A stretch of DNA of 64,000 nt from RGIG8775 sp045660295 (GCA_045660295.1 JAZRDN010000030.1:8810-72809); one strand, 5' to 3'. Positions 7,774 through 17,560 are shown, counted from the stretch's first letter. Notes: generated from the sequence alone by a model not told the origin. Made by a program: numbers and translations.

Positions 7774-9747
7774 ATGAAAAGAATTTTTATGACGTTGGTT
7801 TTGGTGGCGTTGCTTTTTGCCATGTGCGGATTTGCGGTTTTTGCTGAATCTGAGATCGATGTTAGCCAAAAGGTCGAAACACGCGGCAACGTAACCGTGT
7901 TCGAGGCGGTTTCGAACTATGCGGATGCCTATAACGGAGAAGGGCATATTCCGTTAATTTCAGTTGCAAGAACAAGCGCTGAGGTCAGTGCGGTGCTCGA
8001 TCTGCTTTTTGTAAACGCGGATGATATGGCTTTTGAAATCAAAAGCATAACGGGAGAATACAAAAAGCTTTCAGATAACAAGGGGAACAAACTTGTGCTT
8101 GACGCGAAAACAACTCTCGCCGTGATATATGACGACAACACGGGACTTTTAAGATATTATATCAATGGCAGAGTAGCATATCACGGTGAGGATATCGAGG
8201 CGCTTGCTCACGTCGCAACTGCATATAACAGCTTTTATTTGTTTGACTGTGACAGCGAAAGCATAAGTATTAACGAAGAGCTTCTGCGAGACACGAATAT
8301 CTATAATCTAACCTCATCAGGTACAGCAGAGATAGTAGCTTTTCAGGAGCACGATCTGGAAAACAAAATAAGGTTGATCGCCGGCGTTGATATGCCTTGG
8401 TATTCCGCGGTGGGATTTAGCGTCCAGGTATTTGAGGACGGCGTGTCCAAAAGCGAAAAGCATGTCTCCTCAACCGCTATATTTGACAGCGTTTTCGCCG
8501 ATGACAGGACGGTGTATGCTTCAGATTACGGATATGAATATTTTGCCGCGCTCGAAATATTTGACGTGAGCCTGAACGGCGAAAAAGAATATTACGTCGT
8601 AGCCAGACCGTATACCGATGTAGGCGGTGTAAAGCATTACGGAACGGCGGTTAAAATAAACGTAGATAAAGAAGGCTACATTTTTGATAAAAGTTGCGTT
8701 GTAAAAAACGGAAATGATAATGTTTTTTCTTGTTCGGACGGCGTTTTGATATCAGAAGGCGCGTTTTTGATGAGCGAAAACAGCTCGTATGTTTCTATTG
8801 AGGTTAATTGTTACGGAAAAGTCTATCTTGATGTTTCCGCGGTGTCGGACTCGGTGTTAAACGTATACGCGGATAACGTTCTTGTAAATACTCTATCGCT
8901 GACCGCTGGGCGCAACAATGTTCCAATTGCCTCTTTGGAACAGGGAAAACACACCGTTAAGGTAGAAAAATGTGACGGCGAGTATACTAAAATTCACAGT
9001 GTTACGTATTTTGAGGTTCCGCACACCCATACAGTTTCTGAGACAGCTGAGTGGACTATGGCGGATGGCGCGTTTTATACCGTATGTACCGAATGTGGCG
9101 CTCAAGTGAAAATGACAGAATCGGCAAATCCGTCCTTTATGCTTACCTTCGACAAATCTGTAGACGAAGAAGCCGCGGAATATGAGGGTTTCAGTGTGGT
9201 ATCGCCTAACCAATATACAGTGGGGAAGGATTCCGACGGCGATAAAGCGCTTGTGGCAGGTGTAAATTATTTCTACATAGACGTTGAGCAATACAAGTTG
9301 GCCTCGATGCCGTTTTATACAGTTTCGTTTGATCTTACAGTGTCCCAAGAGGGAGATGCGGGAATGGAAATCTCTCTGTTCACGCTTATTTCAAATTACA
9401 GAAACGGCACAAACGTAGCGAATACTTCCTCAAATCACGCTTATTTCTTCAAATACATTCAAAAAAGCTCTAAGCTATCCACCATAAAGATAAGCGGTGC
9501 TACGAACAAGCTGAATGACAGAAACAGTATATCAATAAATCTCGGCACGCAGTATAAAGTAACCGTGATCGTCAACACGCTTGCGTGCAGCGCGCATGTA
9601 TTCGTTGACGGAAAATACATAGGAAAATCGGAAAAAGCTCTTGTAGACGTTACCTCTGCCACAACTGTGTATCCGTCGTTTAAATTCAATGACGGAGGAA
9701 ACTGTTGTCCCATTTTTGACAATTTCAAAATCACCGAGCTTAAATGA
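7774..9747 (+). CDS. Large secreted protein with HTHT-Cys motif and lectin-like C-terminus
   Basis: 657 aa. The start is the ATG at 7774, preceded by AGAGGA and lying ~40 nt after the promoter. A signal peptide covers residues 1-24 (cleavage near AVFA/ES). The middle is beta-rich with no family I recognise. Around residues 416-449 there is an HTHT...C-x2-C-G segment of a kind often seen in secreted clostridial proteins. The last ~200 residues resemble a LamG/concanavalin-type jelly roll (YKVTVIVNTLACSAHVFVDGKY, ending IFDNFKITEL), so glycan binding is plausible. No catalytic motif and no LPXTG or SLH anchor is visible. Function unknown. Confidence 0.8.
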   Translation: MKRIFMTLVLVALLFAMCGFAVFAESEIDVSQKVETRGNVTVFEAVSNYADAYNGEGHIPLISVARTSAEVSAVLDLLFVNADDMAFEIKSITGEYKKLSDNKGNKLVLDAKTTLAVIYDDNTGLLRYYINGRVAYHGEDIEALAHVATAYNSFYLFDCDSESISINEELLRDTNIYNLTSSGTAEIVAFQEHDLENKIRLIAGVDMPWYSAVGFSVQVFEDGVSKSEKHVSSTAIFDSVFADDRTVYASDYGYEYFAALEIFDVSLNGEKEYYVVARPYTDVGGVKHYGTAVKINVDKEGYIFDKSCVVKNGNDNVFSCSDGVLISEGAFLMSENSSYVSIEVNCYGKVYLDVSAVSDSVLNVYADNVLVNTLSLTAGRNNVPIASLEQGKHTVKVEKCDGEYTKIHSVTYFEVPHTHTVSETAEWTMADGAFYTVCTECGAQVKMTESANPSFMLTFDKSVDEEAAEYEGFSVVSPNQYTVGKDSDGDKALVAGVNYFYIDVEQYKLASMPFYTVSFDLTVSQEGDAGMEISLFTLISNYRNGTNVANTSSNHAYFFKYIQKSSKLSTIKISGATNKLNDRNSISINLGTQYKVTVIVNTLACSAHVFVDGKYIGKSEKALVDVTSATTVYPSFKFNDGGNCCPIFDNFKITELK

Positions 9748-9831
9748 AGTTGAACTCCATTGCTTTGATTTTGTAATAACCGTTATTTCACCGCGCATAT
9801 ACTTTACCAAAATCATAAGAAAGGTAAAGCT

Positions 9832-11007
9832 ATGAAAACAGAGAAAAAATTAAAGATTTTGTCGGTCATTCTCATATTTGCGGTGCTTTGCGGTTCAATA
9901 GGCGCGACTGCGTCCGAAATGTCGGTTGGGGCGATAGATGCAAATGCGACACTTGACATTGATTGCAGAAGCGCCATACTAATGGATGCCGTTACCGGTA
10001 CGGTCCTTTACGAGCAAAACGCAGACGAGCCGCTTCCGCCGGCTTCTGTAACTAAAATTATGACTCTGCTTATCGTCATGGAAGCCATAGAGTCGGGTTC
10101 GCTTGCGCTTGACGAACAGATAAGCGCAAGCGCTAACGCCGCATCTATGGGCGGCTCCCAGATATTCCTTGAAGAAGGAGAAACTATGAGCGCTGAGGAT
10201 CTTTTAAAGAGTGTTATCATATCCTCGGCAAATGACGCGGCGGTAGCGCTTGCCGAGCACGTAGCGGGAAGCGAGGAGGCGTTCGTGCAAAAAATGAACG
10301 CTCGCGCCGCGGAGCTTGGAATGAAAAATACACGTTTTGAAAACACAAACGGGCTTGATGACACCGTTAGTGAGCATCTGACTTCGGCGCGCGATATAGC
10401 GCTTATGTCGCGCGAGCTTATCAAGCACGAAAAGATACTTGAATACAGCTCCATATGGATGGATACTATTAGAAACGGCGAGTTCGGTCTTACAAATACC
10501 AATCGCCTTGTGCGCTTTTATAACGGTGCCACGGGATTAAAAACAGGCTCCACTTCAAAAGCGAAATTCTGCGTAAGCGCTACCGCAAAGCGTAACGGTA
10601 TGCACCTTATCTGCGTTATTATGGGGGCTGAAACACGTGATGAGCGCAACGCCATGGCAACAAAGCTCCTTGATTACGGATTTGCCAACTATTCGCTTTT
10701 CTCGGCGGCAGGACAAAAGCTGAATGAAATCAAGGTCGTTGGAGGCACTGAAGATACCTGCGGCATCTCTGTTGATGAATTTAACGTTATAGTAGGCAAG
10801 GGCGAGGAGAGTAAAATAACGGCGTCACTTGAATTGGAAGAAGCTTTGGTGGCGCCTGTAAAAATAGGTGATGTAGCAGGTAAGATTGTGTATAAAAACG
10901 GCGAAAAAACAGTAGGAGAGGTAAATATAACCGCCACCGAAAATATAGAAAAAATAAAATACGGCGATATTTTGGGGAGAATTTTCGCCAAAATATTGAT
11001 AAAATGA
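9832..11007 (+). CDS. D-alanyl-D-alanine carboxypeptidase (class C low-MW PBP, DacA/DacF type)
   Basis: Trims the terminal D-Ala of peptidoglycan pentapeptides outside the membrane. All three penicillin-binding motifs are present: S72-V-T-K75, S132-A-N134 and K237-T-G239. A signal peptide precedes (hydrophobic segment ~8-26). After the catalytic domain come a beta-rich PBP5-type C-terminal domain and a hydrophobic or basic tail (GDILGRIFAKILIK) that may be the membrane anchor. The family includes vegetative (DacA) and sporulation (DacF, DacB) members; sequence alone does not decide. No clear promoter of its own was found; it is 84 nt downstream of the secreted protein. Confidence 0.92.
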   Translation: MKTEKKLKILSVILIFAVLCGSIGATASEMSVGAIDANATLDIDCRSAILMDAVTGTVLYEQNADEPLPPASVTKIMTLLIVMEAIESGSLALDEQISASANAASMGGSQIFLEEGETMSAEDLLKSVIISSANDAAVALAEHVAGSEEAFVQKMNARAAELGMKNTRFENTNGLDDTVSEHLTSARDIALMSRELIKHEKILEYSSIWMDTIRNGEFGLTNTNRLVRFYNGATGLKTGSTSKAKFCVSATAKRNGMHLICVIMGAETRDERNAMATKLLDYGFANYSLFSAAGQKLNEIKVVGGTEDTCGISVDEFNVIVGKGEESKITASLELEEALVAPVKIGDVAGKIVYKNGEKTVGEVNITATENIEKIKYGDILGRIFAKILIK

Positions 11008-11036
11008 AAAAAAGTCGAAAAAATTTCAAAAAGCTA

Positions 11037-11065
11037 TTGAAAAAATTCCGAAAATGTAGTAATAT
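11037..11065 (+). promoter_or_regulatory. Sigma-A-type promoter for pgi
   Basis: TTGAAA (11037-11042), 17-bp spacer, TAATAT (11060-11065), about 30 nt before the pgi start. Confidence 0.65.
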
Positions 11066-11095
11066 AAATGGGATTAGATTTAAAGAGGTAAAAAT

Positions 11096-12433
11096 ATGTC
11101 AGTAAAACTCAATGAAAATTATGTTAAAGAATTTATATCCGACGCTGAAGTAAATAACATTCAGCCCATGATTACCACCGCTCATAATCTTCTTAGAGCC
11201 AAAAACGGCCCCGGAAACGATTTCCTTGGCTGGGTAACTCTGCCTTTTGATTACGATAAAGCCGAGTTTGATGCTATCAAGGCAAGCGCTGAGAAAATCA
11301 AGAAAAACTGCGACGTGTTTATCGTAATCGGTATCGGAGGTTCTTATCTCGGTGCCCGTGCGGCTATCGAATTTGTGAAGTCTCCCGTATATAACAATAT
11401 GAAAAAAGATACGCCCGATATTTATTTCTCGGGTTGCAACATCAGCGCCGAGGCGCTTTCCGAGCTTCTCGCCATTTGTGAGGGCAAGGACGTTTGTATC
11501 AATGTTATATCCAAGTCGGGTACTACCACCGAGCCCGCCGTTGCGTTCAGAGTGTTCAGAGCGCTTCTTGAAAAGAAGTACGGTGTTGAGGGCGCAAGAG
11601 AGCGCATTTTCGTAACCACCGATAAGGCTCGCGGAACGCTTAAAAAGTTCTCGGACGAAAAAGGATATCAGACTTTTGTTGTTCCTGATGACGTAGGCGG
11701 ACGCTTCTCCGTGCTTACCGCAGTTGGACTTCTTCCCATCGCGGTTGCAGGCATCGATATCGACTCGCTTATGAAGGGCGCGCAGGACGCGGCTAACGCT
11801 TATACCGACGACGATATTGCAAAGAACGATTGCTACAAGTATGCCGCTCTCAGAAATATCCTTTACCGCAAGGGTAAGACTACAGAAATACTCGTAGGAT
11901 ATGAGCCTTCAAATCAGCTCTTTAACGAGTGGTGGAAGCAGCTTTACGGTGAGAGCGAGGGTAAAGACCAGAGAGGTATCTACCCATCATCGGTTATCTT
12001 CTCCACGGATCTTCATTCGCTCGGTCAGTACATACAGGACGGTATGCGTAATATTTTCGAGACTGTTCTTAACGTAGAAAAGACTGGATTTGAGCTTGAG
12101 ATACCTTATGACGAGGCTAACGTTGACGGACTTAACTTCCTCGCGGGCATGGACCTTAACAAAGTAAACAAAACGGCTATGCAAGGAACTCTCCTTGCTC
12201 ACGTTGACGGAGGCGTTCCCAACATCGTTATCAACGTTGAGGATAAGAGCGCTCATTCTCTTGGCTATCTTATCTATTTCTTCGAGCTTGCTTGCGCTAT
12301 CTCGGGTTACGTTCTCGGAGTAAATCCCTTTGATCAGCCCGGTGTTGAGGCGTATAAGAAGAATATGTTTGCGCTTCTCGGCAAGCCCGGATACGAGTCA
12401 GAAAAGGCTGAACTCGAAAAACGCATAAAATAA
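11096..12433 (+). CDS. pgi: Glucose-6-phosphate isomerase
   Basis: Interconverts glucose-6-phosphate and fructose-6-phosphate in glycolysis and gluconeogenesis. Clear family signatures: IGIGGSYLGARAAIEF (sugar-phosphate binding), VISKSGTTTEPAVAFR, DDVGGRFSVLTAVGLLPIA, and DQRGIYPSSVIFSTDLHSLGQ. Length 445 aa matches the compact Firmicute form. The ATG follows an AGAGGT site. It appears to be a single-gene unit, since the next gene has its own promoter at 12468. Confidence 0.96.
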   Translation: MSVKLNENYVKEFISDAEVNNIQPMITTAHNLLRAKNGPGNDFLGWVTLPFDYDKAEFDAIKASAEKIKKNCDVFIVIGIGGSYLGARAAIEFVKSPVYNNMKKDTPDIYFSGCNISAEALSELLAICEGKDVCINVISKSGTTTEPAVAFRVFRALLEKKYGVEGARERIFVTTDKARGTLKKFSDEKGYQTFVVPDDVGGRFSVLTAVGLLPIAVAGIDIDSLMKGAQDAANAYTDDDIAKNDCYKYAALRNILYRKGKTTEILVGYEPSNQLFNEWWKQLYGESEGKDQRGIYPSSVIFSTDLHSLGQYIQDGMRNIFETVLNVEKTGFELEIPYDEANVDGLNFLAGMDLNKVNKTAMQGTLLAHVDGGVPNIVINVEDKSAHSLGYLIYFFELACAISGYVLGVNPFDQPGVEAYKKNMFALLGKPGYESEKAELEKRIK

Positions 12434-12467
12434 TCGAGAAAATTTTAATATTTTTTCATAAAAGGTA

Positions 12468-12496
12468 TTGATTTTTCGCGTAATTTATTGTATAAT
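12468..12496 (+). promoter_or_regulatory. Sigma-A-type promoter for the P-loop gene
   Basis: TTGATT (12468-12473), 17-bp spacer, perfect TATAAT (12491-12496). Confidence 0.72.
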
Positions 12497-12545
12497 AAAG
12501 CCAAACCACCATTTGGTTGATAAAAAATAACGGAGGTATCCCAGT

Positions 12546-12956
12546 ATGTTGAAATTGATTATCGGAGTAAAAGGCACGGGAAAGACTAAGACACTTATTA
12601 GCATGGTAAACGAGGCGGTTGACGCTTCTCATGGTGACGTAGTGTGTATAGAAAAGGGAACCAAGCTCCGCTTTGATATAAAGTATCAGGCTAGATTGAT
12701 AAACACGGACGAATACTATATCGAGGACGCTCACTCCTTGGCTGGCTTCATTGCCGGAATTCTCGCAAGCAACCACGACGTAACAGAGCTCTTTGTTGAC
12801 TCTGCGCTTAAGATCTGTAACAACAACGTTGCGGAATTTGAGCAGCTTGTTGATAAGATCGACAAACTTACCGCAGAAGGTAGCACCAAGATTGTATTTA
12901 CCGTTTCTCTCCCCGTAGAGGAAGCAACCGCTACTCTCCTTAAGTATGTTGACTAA
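12546..12956 (+). CDS. Small stand-alone P-loop protein
   Basis: 136 aa with a clean Walker A motif at the N-terminus (GVKGTGKTKT, residues 7-16). There is no obvious helicase, kinase or transporter signature. A possible Walker B-like strand is TELFVDSAL near the middle, and the chain ends in a short IVFTVSLP strand, suggesting a minimal ASCE-like nucleotide-binding fold. It has its own promoter, a GGAGG site and a strong terminator, so it is expressed alone. I know similar small ATP-binding proteins only as uncharacterised clostridial families. Confidence 0.75.
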   Translation: MLKLIIGVKGTGKTKTLISMVNEAVDASHGDVVCIEKGTKLRFDIKYQARLINTDEYYIEDAHSLAGFIAGILASNHDVTELFVDSALKICNNNVAEFEQLVDKIDKLTAEGSTKIVFTVSLPVEEATATLLKYVD

Positions 12957-12970
12957 ATAATACTTACACT

Positions 12971-13002
12971 GCCGCCGTTGCATAGCAACGGCGGCTTTTT
13001 TT
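12971..13002 (+). terminator. Strong intrinsic terminator
   Basis: Perfect 11-bp GC-rich stem (GCCGCCGTTGC / GCAACGGCGGC) with an ATA loop followed by seven T, directly after the P-loop gene. Confidence 0.93.
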
Positions 13003-13037
13003 GCGAAAATTTAGCCCTATTCTTTCGTGGTTTAATC

Positions 13038-13066
13038 TTGACATTTTAGTGTTTATATAGTATAAT
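13038..13066 (+). promoter_or_regulatory. Consensus sigma-A promoter for miaB-ylbF-mutS-mutL
   Basis: Perfect TTGACA (13038-13043), 17-bp spacer, perfect TATAAT (13061-13066). Confidence 0.85.
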
Positions 13067-13104
13067 ATTATATTGAGTTAAAATATTTTTATAAGGAAGA
13101 TAAA

Positions 13105-14526
13105 ATGAGTAAAACCAACATTTTACCGCCCGAAAAGGTTGCAGAACAACAACTGTTTACGGACAGGCTTCGCGTTTGGAACGCCGAATATGAAAAAGCA
13201 AACGGACACAAACGCAAGGCGTTTGTGCTTACGTTTGGCTGTCAGCAAAACGAGGCGGATAGTGAGCGGCTTGCGGGTATGGCGGTAGCTATGGGATATG
13301 AGCTTGTTAAAACTCCCGATGCCGCGGATTTCATTATCGTAAACACTTGTGCTATACGCGAGCATGCCGAGCTTAAGGCGTTGTCGACCATAGGGCAGTA
13401 TAAACACATAAAAACAAAAAATCCCGAGCTTGTTATCGCGGTTTGCGGATGTATGGTCACGCAAGAGCACCGCAAGGATGACATAAAATTCAAATACCCT
13501 TACGTTGACTTTGTTTTCGGAACATCGTCAATACACCGTATGCCCCAGCTTCTTTGGGATAAGCTTGAAAAAGGCAAGCGCCTGTATTGCCCCGAGGAGG
13601 CTGAATACATGGTCGCCGAAGGGATTCCTGTGACTCGAGAAAGCAACTACAAGGCGTGGCTTTCGGTTATGTATGGCTGTAATAACTTTTGCTCATACTG
13701 CATAGTGCCGTACGTAAGAGGTCGTGAGCGCAGCCGCAGGAAAGAGGATATTCTTGAAGAATTCAAGCAGCTTGTATCCGAGGGATATAAGGATATCACG
13801 CTTTTGGGGCAAAATGTAAACTCTTACGGCAAGGACAACGGTGACGGATGCGACTTTGCCGATCTGCTCAAGCTGTTGTGTCAGGTCGAGGGTGATTATA
13901 AGATACATTTTATGACGAGTCACCCCAAGGATGCGACGCGTAAGCTTATAGACGTAATGGCAGAGGAAGAACACATGGCAAAGCATTTTCACCTGCCTAT
14001 GCAATCGGGAAGCGACCGTGTACTTAAGGCTATGAACCGCCATTATGATACCGCGCATTACATGTCGATCGTTGACTATATGCGTCAAAAGATGCCAGAC
14101 GTAGCCATTACCTCGGATATCATCGTGGGATTCCCCGGAGAGACCGAAGTGGAATTTGAGATGACCCTCGATATGCTTCGCAAGGTCAAGTTTGATATGC
14201 TTTATTCGTTTATTTACTCGCCGAGAAAGGGAACTCCCGCCGCAGAATTGGAAGCCCAAATCCCTAAGAAAACGCAAAACAACCGCTTTGAGCGACTTCT
14301 CGCGGTGCAGAATGAGATAGCCCTTGAAAAGAATATGCCTCTTGTAGGCAAAACGCTAAGAGTGCTCTGTGACGGAGAAAGCAAGACCAATTCCGAGCTT
14401 TACAGCGGACGCACAGAGCAGTCAAAGATCGTTTTCTTTGAGGGTAAAGAAAACGATGTAGGACAGTTTATAAACGTAGAAATAACCAAAGCAGAGGCAT
14501 TTGCACTGTACGGAAAGAGAATATGA
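13105..14526 (+). CDS. miaB: tRNA-2-methylthio-N6-isopentenyladenosine synthase
   Basis: Radical-SAM methylthiotransferase that converts i6A37 to ms2i6A37 in tRNAs reading UNN codons. The N-terminal UPF0004 domain supplies cysteines for the second 4Fe-4S cluster (TFGCQQNEAD, NTCAIREHA, CGCM). The radical-SAM CxxxCxxC motif is YGCNNFCSYCIVPYVRGRERSR, and a C-terminal TRAM domain follows from about residue 400. Length 473 aa is typical. It heads the operon with ylbF, mutS and mutL, an order known in Firmicutes. The partner miaA is not in the window. Confidence 0.96.
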   Translation: MSKTNILPPEKVAEQQLFTDRLRVWNAEYEKANGHKRKAFVLTFGCQQNEADSERLAGMAVAMGYELVKTPDAADFIIVNTCAIREHAELKALSTIGQYKHIKTKNPELVIAVCGCMVTQEHRKDDIKFKYPYVDFVFGTSSIHRMPQLLWDKLEKGKRLYCPEEAEYMVAEGIPVTRESNYKAWLSVMYGCNNFCSYCIVPYVRGRERSRRKEDILEEFKQLVSEGYKDITLLGQNVNSYGKDNGDGCDFADLLKLLCQVEGDYKIHFMTSHPKDATRKLIDVMAEEEHMAKHFHLPMQSGSDRVLKAMNRHYDTAHYMSIVDYMRQKMPDVAITSDIIVGFPGETEVEFEMTLDMLRKVKFDMLYSFIYSPRKGTPAAELEAQIPKKTQNNRFERLLAVQNEIALEKNMPLVGKTLRVLCDGESKTNSELYSGRTEQSKIVFFEGKENDVGQFINVEITKAEAFALYGKRI

Positions 14527-14547
14527 ATTTGAAAGGAAATTATAACC

Positions 14548-14934
14548 ATGGAAATTTTTGAAATTGCACAGCTTCTCGGAAAAACACTTAAAGAGGACGA
14601 AAGACTTAAGAGACTCGAAGCTGCTAAAAAACAGTACGAGGAGAGCCCCGATCTCGGAAAGATGATGGTTGAATACGAGGTTCAGCAAAAAGCACTTGAA
14701 AATGAAGTTGTAAAGCCCGAAAAGGATACCCATTTCATTGATATTATACAGAATCGCATCAATGACCTTTATCAGAGCATAGTTCAGCATCCTGCGTTTA
14801 TTGAACTTAACGAGGCGCAGAACGTTGTGAATGAGCTTATGAATTCTGTAAATCAGACTATTATGTTCAATATCACAGGTGAGATGCCGAGTGATTGTAC
14901 ACATAATTGCTCCACTTGCGGCGGTTGCCATTAA
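14548..14934 (+). CDS. YlbF/YmcA-family protein with C-terminal Cys/His cluster
   Basis: Small (128 aa), all-helical Com_YlbF-family protein. In Bacillus, YlbF, YmcA and YaaT form the Y-complex that affects RNase Y activity, sporulation and competence; the complex is reported to bind Fe-S clusters. Here helices cover about residues 1-110. The tail CTHNCSTCGGCH (117-128) places four cysteines and a terminal histidine in 12 residues, a likely metal or Fe-S site. It sits between miaB and mutS, where B. subtilis has ymcA. Exact orthology to YlbF or YmcA is not settled. Confidence 0.85.
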   Translation: MEIFEIAQLLGKTLKEDERLKRLEAAKKQYEESPDLGKMMVEYEVQQKALENEVVKPEKDTHFIDIIQNRINDLYQSIVQHPAFIELNEAQNVVNELMNSVNQTIMFNITGEMPSDCTHNCSTCGGCH

Positions 14935-14971
14935 AGAAAAACAAAAATCTTTTTCGTAAGGAGATGCGGCT

Positions 14972-17560
14972 ATGACTCCGATGATGGAGCAGTATTTTGA
15001 AATAAAGAATCAATATAAAGACTATTTGCTTTTTTACCGTCTCGGAGACTTCTATGAGATGTTTTTTGACGATGCTATAATAGCATCGCGCGAGCTTGAG
15101 CTTACGCTTACAGGTCGCGATTGCGGAGAGGCGGAAAGGGCGCCCATGTGCGGTGTTCCGTTCCATAGCGCCGAGGGATATATCGGCAAGCTTATCGAAA
15201 AGGGTTACCGTGTCGCTATCTGTGAACAAATGGAAGACCCCGCCACCGCAAAGGGGCTTGTAAAACGCGACGTAATAAGAGTCATAACCCCCGGAACACT
15301 TATAGAAAGCAATCTCTTAAGCGAAACTAAAAACAACTACCTTTGCTCGGTCTACGTAGGCGAAAACAGCTGCGGAGTTTGCTTTGCCGACGTTTCCACT
15401 GCCGAGATATACGTTACCTGCTTTGATAGTGTAAACCTTGAAACAAGACTTAAAAACGAGCTTGGTACGTATTCTCCTTGCGAAATAGTGCTTAACGTAA
15501 GCACGCCAAAGCTCCCATGGTTTGGAGACTATATAAATGACAGGCTCAAGGCAATGGTGCTTGACAATCAGCCTCACCGTTTTGAACTTGATGGCGCGAG
15601 AGAGCTTGTCAAAAAGCAATTTGATGACGATACTTGCGCTCAAATACTGACTAACAACGCCATAGTGTCCGCAGTCGGGGCTCTCCTTGATTACATAGGC
15701 GAAATGCAGAAATGTGATATTTCCTATATCAAAAAGCTCAACGTTTATAACGACGGTCAGTATATGGAGCTTGATATAAACACCAGAAGAAATCTTGAAC
15801 TCACTGAAGCGATGCGCTCCAAGGACAAAAAAGGCTCTCTCCTTTGGGTTTTGGACAAAACGCATACAGCACCCGGAGCGCGCCTTCTTCGCAAGTGGGT
15901 GGAACATCCGCTCCTTAATGTAAAAGATATTTTAAAACGACAGGGCGCGGTGTCCGAGCTTCACGGCAACTATATGCTCCGAGAGGAAATAGGCGTTTTG
16001 CTTGACAACGTGCTTGACCTTGAACGCCTTATTACAAAGGTCGTTTACGGAACGGCAAACGCCAAGGATCTCAGAGCTATCGCGGGAACGGTGTCTATTC
16101 TTCCCGAGCTTAAAGGGTTGCTTAAAACCTGTAAAAGCGAGGAGCTTGTAAGAATACACAATAATATAGATATGCTTGAGGATATCCGCAAGCTCATTGA
16201 CGATGCAATTGTTGAAGAACCGCCGTTTATAATTCGTGAGGGCGGACTGATCAAGGATGGCTTTAACAGTGACGTTGATTATCTCCGCACGATCATGAAC
16301 GACGGTAAGGGATGGATAGAGAAGGCGGCAGAGGACGAGCGAGAGAAAACGGGTATAAAAAATCTGAAAATCTCTTACAATAAGGTTTTCGGTTACTATA
16401 TCGAGGTTACTCGCTCCTATATTGACCTTGTGCCCGAAAGATACATAAGAAAGCAGACTCTCTCCAACTGCGAGCGTTATATAACGCAGGAGCTCAAGGA
16501 CATGGAAGCCACTATTCTCGGAGCGACCGATAAGATATGCTCACTGGAATATGAGATATTCCAGCAGATTCGTTCCGTGGTTGCCGAAAACAGCGAGAGA
16601 ATACAGGAAACGGCGGCTTTTCTGTCGCTTGTTGACGTGTATCTCAGCCTTGCCACGGTTGCCTCTAAGAACAAGTATGTGTGTCCCGAAATTGATTTGA
16701 GCGACATAATAACTATAAAAGAGGGAAGACATCCCGTAGTCGAGCAGTTTGTGAAGGATTCATATTTCGTTCCCAACGACGTGTATCTTGATACAAACCG
16801 TAACAGACTTATGCTTATTACAGGTCCCAATATGGCGGGTAAATCCACCTATATGAGACAGGTGGCGCTTATTACCATAATGGCACAGATCGGCTCTTTC
16901 GTTCCTGCCGAGGACGCGAGAATCGGTATCGTGGACAAGGTGTTTACTCGTGTAGGCGCATCTGACGACCTTGCCTCGGGACAGTCCACGTTTATGCTGG
17001 AAATGAATGAGGTGGCTTATATTCTCAAAAACGCTACCAAGCGAAGCCTTATTATTTACGATGAGGTGGGAAGAGGAACCTCTACATTTGACGGAATGAG
17101 CATTGCACGCGCTATTGTTGAATATACCTCGGGTAAAAAAATAGGTGCTAAAACACTTTTTGCTACCCATTATCACGAGCTTACAAGCCTCGAAGATGAG
17201 TTTGACGGTATTGTAAACTATAATATTGCGGCAAGAAAGCGCGGAGATAATATTACTTTTTTGCGTAAGATAGTCCGCGGCTCTACCGATGACAGCTACG
17301 GTATTGAGGTAGCAAAGCTCGCTGGTGTACCGAATGAAGTCATCAAGCGTGCCCGAGAGATACTCGCGGTAGTTGAAAAGAGCGCTAAAACTCTTACGCT
17401 CACCGACAACGAGATAGAAAAGGACGACTCACTTATCACAATAGATGATTGCATAGAGGAACAGATAATTCAGGAGCTTCGTGCGATAGACGTCAATACG
17501 CTTTCGCCTTACGAGGCTATGATGTTGCTTTATGATTTGAAAAAAAGACTTATTGAATAA
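14972..17560 (+). CDS. mutS: DNA mismatch repair protein MutS
   Basis: Mismatch recognition ATPase, 862 aa. The mismatch-probing Phe-x-Glu motif is near the N-terminus (GDFYEMFFDDA). Walker A is ITGPNMAGKSTYMRQ, Walker B and the signature region are IIYDEVGRGTSTFDGMSIARA, and the His switch is ATHYHEL. All domains I to V are represented, and the C-terminus has a short beta-clamp or tetramerisation-type tail. The start ATG is preceded by AAGGAGATG. It is 10 nt upstream of mutL. Confidence 0.97.
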   Translation: MTPMMEQYFEIKNQYKDYLLFYRLGDFYEMFFDDAIIASRELELTLTGRDCGEAERAPMCGVPFHSAEGYIGKLIEKGYRVAICEQMEDPATAKGLVKRDVIRVITPGTLIESNLLSETKNNYLCSVYVGENSCGVCFADVSTAEIYVTCFDSVNLETRLKNELGTYSPCEIVLNVSTPKLPWFGDYINDRLKAMVLDNQPHRFELDGARELVKKQFDDDTCAQILTNNAIVSAVGALLDYIGEMQKCDISYIKKLNVYNDGQYMELDINTRRNLELTEAMRSKDKKGSLLWVLDKTHTAPGARLLRKWVEHPLLNVKDILKRQGAVSELHGNYMLREEIGVLLDNVLDLERLITKVVYGTANAKDLRAIAGTVSILPELKGLLKTCKSEELVRIHNNIDMLEDIRKLIDDAIVEEPPFIIREGGLIKDGFNSDVDYLRTIMNDGKGWIEKAAEDEREKTGIKNLKISYNKVFGYYIEVTRSYIDLVPERYIRKQTLSNCERYITQELKDMEATILGATDKICSLEYEIFQQIRSVVAENSERIQETAAFLSLVDVYLSLATVASKNKYVCPEIDLSDIITIKEGRHPVVEQFVKDSYFVPNDVYLDTNRNRLMLITGPNMAGKSTYMRQVALITIMAQIGSFVPAEDARIGIVDKVFTRVGASDDLASGQSTFMLEMNEVAYILKNATKRSLIIYDEVGRGTSTFDGMSIARAIVEYTSGKKIGAKTLFATHYHELTSLEDEFDGIVNYNIAARKRGDNITFLRKIVRGSTDDSYGIEVAKLAGVPNEVIKRAREILAVVEKSAKTLTLTDNEIEKDDSLITIDDCIEEQIIQELRAIDVNTLSPYEAMMLLYDLKKRLIE

